Source: Bacteroidota bacterium (GTDB lineage Bacteria; Bacteroidota; Rhodothermia; Balneolales; HLUCCA01). From it: DNA of 7,732 bases. The notes under the pieces are model-generated. The model was not told the origin of the DNA. It made no database searches and worked only from the letters and a program-made list of their open reading frames with translations. Below are positions 4,915 to 7,732 of the stretch, in pieces. How positions within the stretch are numbered: position 1 is the stretch's first letter; each line of letters starts with the position of its first letter. The stretch spans positions 5,840 through 13,571 of the forward strand of contig DLXM01000239.1 of assembly GCA_003448835.1 (NCBI GenBank), written 5' to 3'. Both the position numbers and the translations under genes were made by a program.

Positions 4915-7732
4915 TTACTTAGTAGTTCGTTTAATATAAAATACAACTTCAACGCCGTCGATTTCCCAGTTCTTAGTATAATCAAAATCCTTCATTTCAG
5001 AATAGGTCAATTTTTCAGCTAATGTCTCTGCCTTAATGTAATCCTCCATCGTTTGAATAGCCTTTACAACATCTTCACTGCCTAAAGCAGCTATCCAAAT
5101 TCTATCTGTTACTTCAAAATCCGCTTCTTTTCGCATATTTTGTATGCGATTTACCACCTCACGTGCAATTCCTTCATTGATGAGATCATCAGTTAATTCT
5201 GTATCCGCTGCAACTGTTAATCCATCTTCGGTTTCAACCGACCAGCCGGAAAGTCCATGACGGATTACTATGATGTCATCACTCTGTAAATTAACAATTT
5301 CTCCGGAATCTAATGTGACAGTGATTGACCCATTATCTTCAAATTTTGTGATTTCGTCGGAAGATAACGTCTGAATCTTAGCTGCTGTTGATTTCATAAG
5401 ACCGCCAAGCTTTCGTCCCAATACCGGGAAATTAGCTTTAGCACTCTTATGTACAATACCGGAGTCGTCCTTTACATACTCAATTGTCTTAACGTTGACT
5501 TCATCCAAAATAATGTTTTTCACCGATTCTATAGCAGTTTTATCTTTTGTGCTACTAATTGGTAAAATAATACGACTTAAAGGCTGGCGAACATTGATAT
5601 TCGCCTTGTTACGTATCCGAAGTACGATGGATGTGATCTTACGTGCCATCTCCATCTTGTATTCAAGCTGTTTGTCGATAGCAGTTTCTTCAACAGTGGG
5701 ATAGAAAGATATGTGAACCGACATCTCATCACGCCCGGTCACCTCATTCAATCGCTGATATAACCACTCACCCATAAACGGCGCTACCGGACTAATTAGC
5801 TTAGAAATGTTCATCAAACACTCAAACAAAGTCTGATAGGCTGATGTTTTATCCAGCGTTTTTCCTTCTTTCCAGAAACGACGACGGCTACGGCGGACAT
5901 ACCAGTTACTCAGTTCTTCAACAAATTGTTCGATCTCACGACAAGCTTTGGTTACATCGTAATCATCCAGATAATAATCTACCATTTTGACGGTAGTAAA
6001 TTGACGAGATATGATCCATCGATCCATTTCGGTACGATCTGAATAAGGTACCTGTGATCCGGAATATGTAAACTTGTCGATGTTAGCATACATCGCAAAG
6101 AAACTGTATGTGTTCAATATGGTATTGAAAAGCTTACGCTGGGTTTCTTTGAGTCCTTCTTCGTTAAATTTCAGATTCTCCCACGGAGCGGAGTTACTCA
6201 TCATATACCATCGGGTACTGTCAGCTCCGTACTCTTGCAAAATTTTAAAAGGATCAACAGTGTTGCCTTTGGTCTTGCTCATTTTCTCGCCCTTGGCATC
6301 CAGCACGAGTCCATTTGATACTACATTTTTGAATGCAGGTTTATCAAACAACATGGTACCTAATGCGTGCAGGGTATAAAACCATCCACGGGTCTGGTCT
6401 ACACCTTCAGCGATGAAATCAGCAGGAAAATTGGTGTCGAATATCTTTTTATTCTCGAATGGGTAATGCCACTGCGCAAACGGCATGGCACCGGAATCGA
6501 ACCAAACATCCAGCAAATCCGGAATTCGACGCATCGTTCCACCATCAGGAGCTTTCCATGTAATTCCATCAATAATTGGTCGATGTAAATCCAAATCACC
6601 GGTATTCTTGATTCCGGCTTTTTTACAAAGCTCCTCAACACTACCAATGACTTCCATATACTCCGGATCAGTATCACTAACCCAGATCGGGATCGGAGTT
6701 CCCCAGAATCGTTGTCTGGAAATGGCCCAATCCACGTTGTTCTCGAGCCATGACCCAAATCGTCCTGTACCCGTACTTGCCGGTTTCCAGTTGATAGTAT
6801 TATTCAAAGCGACCATTTTGTCACGAACGGCTGTAGTTCGAATGAACCAACTCTCAACCGGATATGACATCAATGGAGTGCCTTTTCTCCAGTCATGTGG
6901 ATAGTTGTGCAAATAAGTCTGTTGGTGATATAAATCACCATGCTGTTTCATGGTCTTGATGACCTCTTTATCAGCATCCTTGAACCACATTCCTGCGAAT
7001 TCAGTGATTGAATCATCAAAGCATCCGTCCCGATCAATCGGATTAAACATCGGGACACCTTCACGAATGGCTGTATCATAGTCATCCGCACCAAATGCAG
7101 GGGCAGCATGCACAATTCCGGTACCGTCCTCAATGGTAACAAAATCGGCCGGAACTACCCGCCATGCTTCAGATTTATCGAACTTCCGAAGCGCATAATC
7201 AAAGATTGGTCTATATGTTTTCCCCACAAGATCAGAACCTTTAATATGCTTTAAAACTTCATACTCTTCCTTAATCACCGAACCGAGTAATCCTTCTGCA
7301 AGAATCAAATGTGTCGGAGTTTCGGTGTCTTTCAGGCGAATCAGAACATAATCCAATTTTGGATTTACAACCAATAGCATGTTGGAAACCAACGTCCAGG
7401 GTGTCGTCGTCCAGGCTAAAAAATAAGTATCGACAGCTTCATCCAACTGAAATTTCACATAAACAGACGGGTCTTGAACCTCTTTGTATCCCAGACTGAC
7501 TTCATGTGAACTAAGAACTGTGCTACTACCGGGCGAATACCACTGGATTTTATAACCCTTGTAGAGAAAATCTTTTTTATATAATTCTTTAATTGCCCAC
7601 CATACAGACTCGATATAATCATTTTCAAAAGTGACATACGGATCTTTAAGATCAACCCAATATCCCATTCGATTTGTCAGATCATCCCACAAATTCTTGT
7701 ATCGCAACACACTTTCGCGGCATCGTGCGTTT
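4915..7732 (-). CDS. ileS: Isoleucyl-tRNA synthetase, 5' end outside the window
   Basis: A class I synthetase that charges tRNA-Ile with isoleucine. The frame stays open to the window edge, and reading ...CRESVLRYKNLW shows that the GTG at 7710 is an internal Val. About 125 N-terminal residues including the HIGH motif should therefore lie beyond 7732. Counting from that Val, the editing domain shows TTTPWTL (101-107) and GTGIVHAAPAFGADD (196-210). Then come NNVDWAISRQRFWG (324-337), DVWFDSG (401-407), and KMSKT (476-480) as the KMSKS loop. The anticodon-binding part includes NWYVRRSRRRFW (602-613). The C-terminal region, with EGIAREVVNRIQ from about 846, and the absence of a terminal Cys4 zinc knuckle, fit the eukaryote-like IleRS2 type. 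IleRS2 is generally less sensitive to mupirocin; that is family knowledge, not shown here. It is first in the operon with the DksA-like gene and lspA. Confidence 0.96.
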   Translation of the reverse strand, partial: NARCRESVLRYKNLWDDLTNRMGYWVDLKDPYVTFENDYIESVWWAIKELYKKDFLYKGYKIQWYSPGSSTVLSSHEVSLGYKEVQDPSVYVKFQLDEAVDTYFLAWTTTPWTLVSNMLLVVNPKLDYVLIRLKDTETPTHLILAEGLLGSVIKEEYEVLKHIKGSDLVGKTYRPIFDYALRKFDKSEAWRVVPADFVTIEDGTGIVHAAPAFGADDYDTAIREGVPMFNPIDRDGCFDDSITEFAGMWFKDADKEVIKTMKQHGDLYHQQTYLHNYPHDWRKGTPLMSYPVESWFIRTTAVRDKMVALNNTINWKPASTGTGRFGSWLENNVDWAISRQRFWGTPIPIWVSDTDPEYMEVIGSVEELCKKAGIKNTGDLDLHRPIIDGITWKAPDGGTMRRIPDLLDVWFDSGAMPFAQWHYPFENKKIFDTNFPADFIAEGVDQTRGWFYTLHALGTMLFDKPAFKNVVSNGLVLDAKGEKMSKTKGNTVDPFKILQEYGADSTRWYMMSNSAPWENLKFNEEGLKETQRKLFNTILNTYSFFAMYANIDKFTYSGSQVPYSDRTEMDRWIISRQFTTVKMVDYYLDDYDVTKACREIEQFVEELSNWYVRRSRRRFWKEGKTLDKTSAYQTLFECLMNISKLISPVAPFMGEWLYQRLNEVTGRDEMSVHISFYPTVEETAIDKQLEYKMEMARKITSIVLRIRNKANINVRQPLSRIILPISSTKDKTAIESVKNIILDEVNVKTIEYVKDDSGIVHKSAKANFPVLGRKLGGLMKSTAAKIQTLSSDEITKFEDNGSITVTLDSGEIVNLQSDDIIVIRHGLSGWSVETEDGLTVAADTELTDDLINEGIAREVVNRIQNMRKEADFEVTDRIWIAALGSEDVVKAIQTMEDYIKAETLAEKLTYSEMKDFDYTKNWEIDGVEVVFYIKRTTK

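Noticed and set aside
6399..6904. Overlapping open frames of 119 and 139 codons inside ileS, one on each strand
   Set aside because: They lie wholly within well-conserved IleRS coding sequence, show no recognisable protein family, and have the low-complexity look of shadow frames.

Overview
The window looks like a chromosomal, mostly housekeeping segment from a member of the Bacteroidota or a close relative such as Balneolota/Rhodothermota. Four things point that way: the gene order ileS - TraR/DksA-like - lspA; a DksA-like protein whose zinc finger has decayed in the way common in that group; a large secreted metzincin with DUF5118/DUF5117-type N-terminal regions; and weak Shine-Dalgarno signals with AT-rich intergenic DNA. 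The phylum assignment is an inference from protein families, not from a marker gene.

Layout, left to right. Positions 36-966 (minus strand) hold two oxidative-damage genes: an OsmC-family peroxidase and, upstream of it in transcription order, the methionine sulfoxide reductase msrB. A 134-bp divergent intergenic region (967-1100) follows. It contains a plausible Bacteroidota-type promoter for msrB and two overlapping, mutually exclusive inverted repeats. Positions 1101-3680 (plus strand) encode an exported 859-residue zinc metalloprotease, closed by a strong rho-independent terminator at 3705-3742. About 130 bp with no gene separates this from the convergent minus-strand operon. That operon runs ileS (7732 to 4915, 5' end outside the window), a TraR/DksA-family protein (4906-4496), then lspA (4494-3877), with gaps of 8 and 1 nucleotides. 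The lspA start appears to be TTG, one base past the preceding stop codon, which suggests translational coupling.

Functionally, OsmC (lipid and organic hydroperoxide removal) and MsrB (repair of oxidised methionine) form a small redox-defence unit. The right-hand operon combines isoleucine tRNA charging, a probable RNA-polymerase-binding or stress-type regulator and lipoprotein maturation. No mobile element, CRISPR array, tRNA, rRNA or defence locus was seen, and I found no convincing evidence of a wholly new system. The most interesting points are the nested inverted repeats between msrB and the protease, the unknown substrate of the exported metzincin, the zinc-less DksA homologue, and the TTG/coupled start of lspA.
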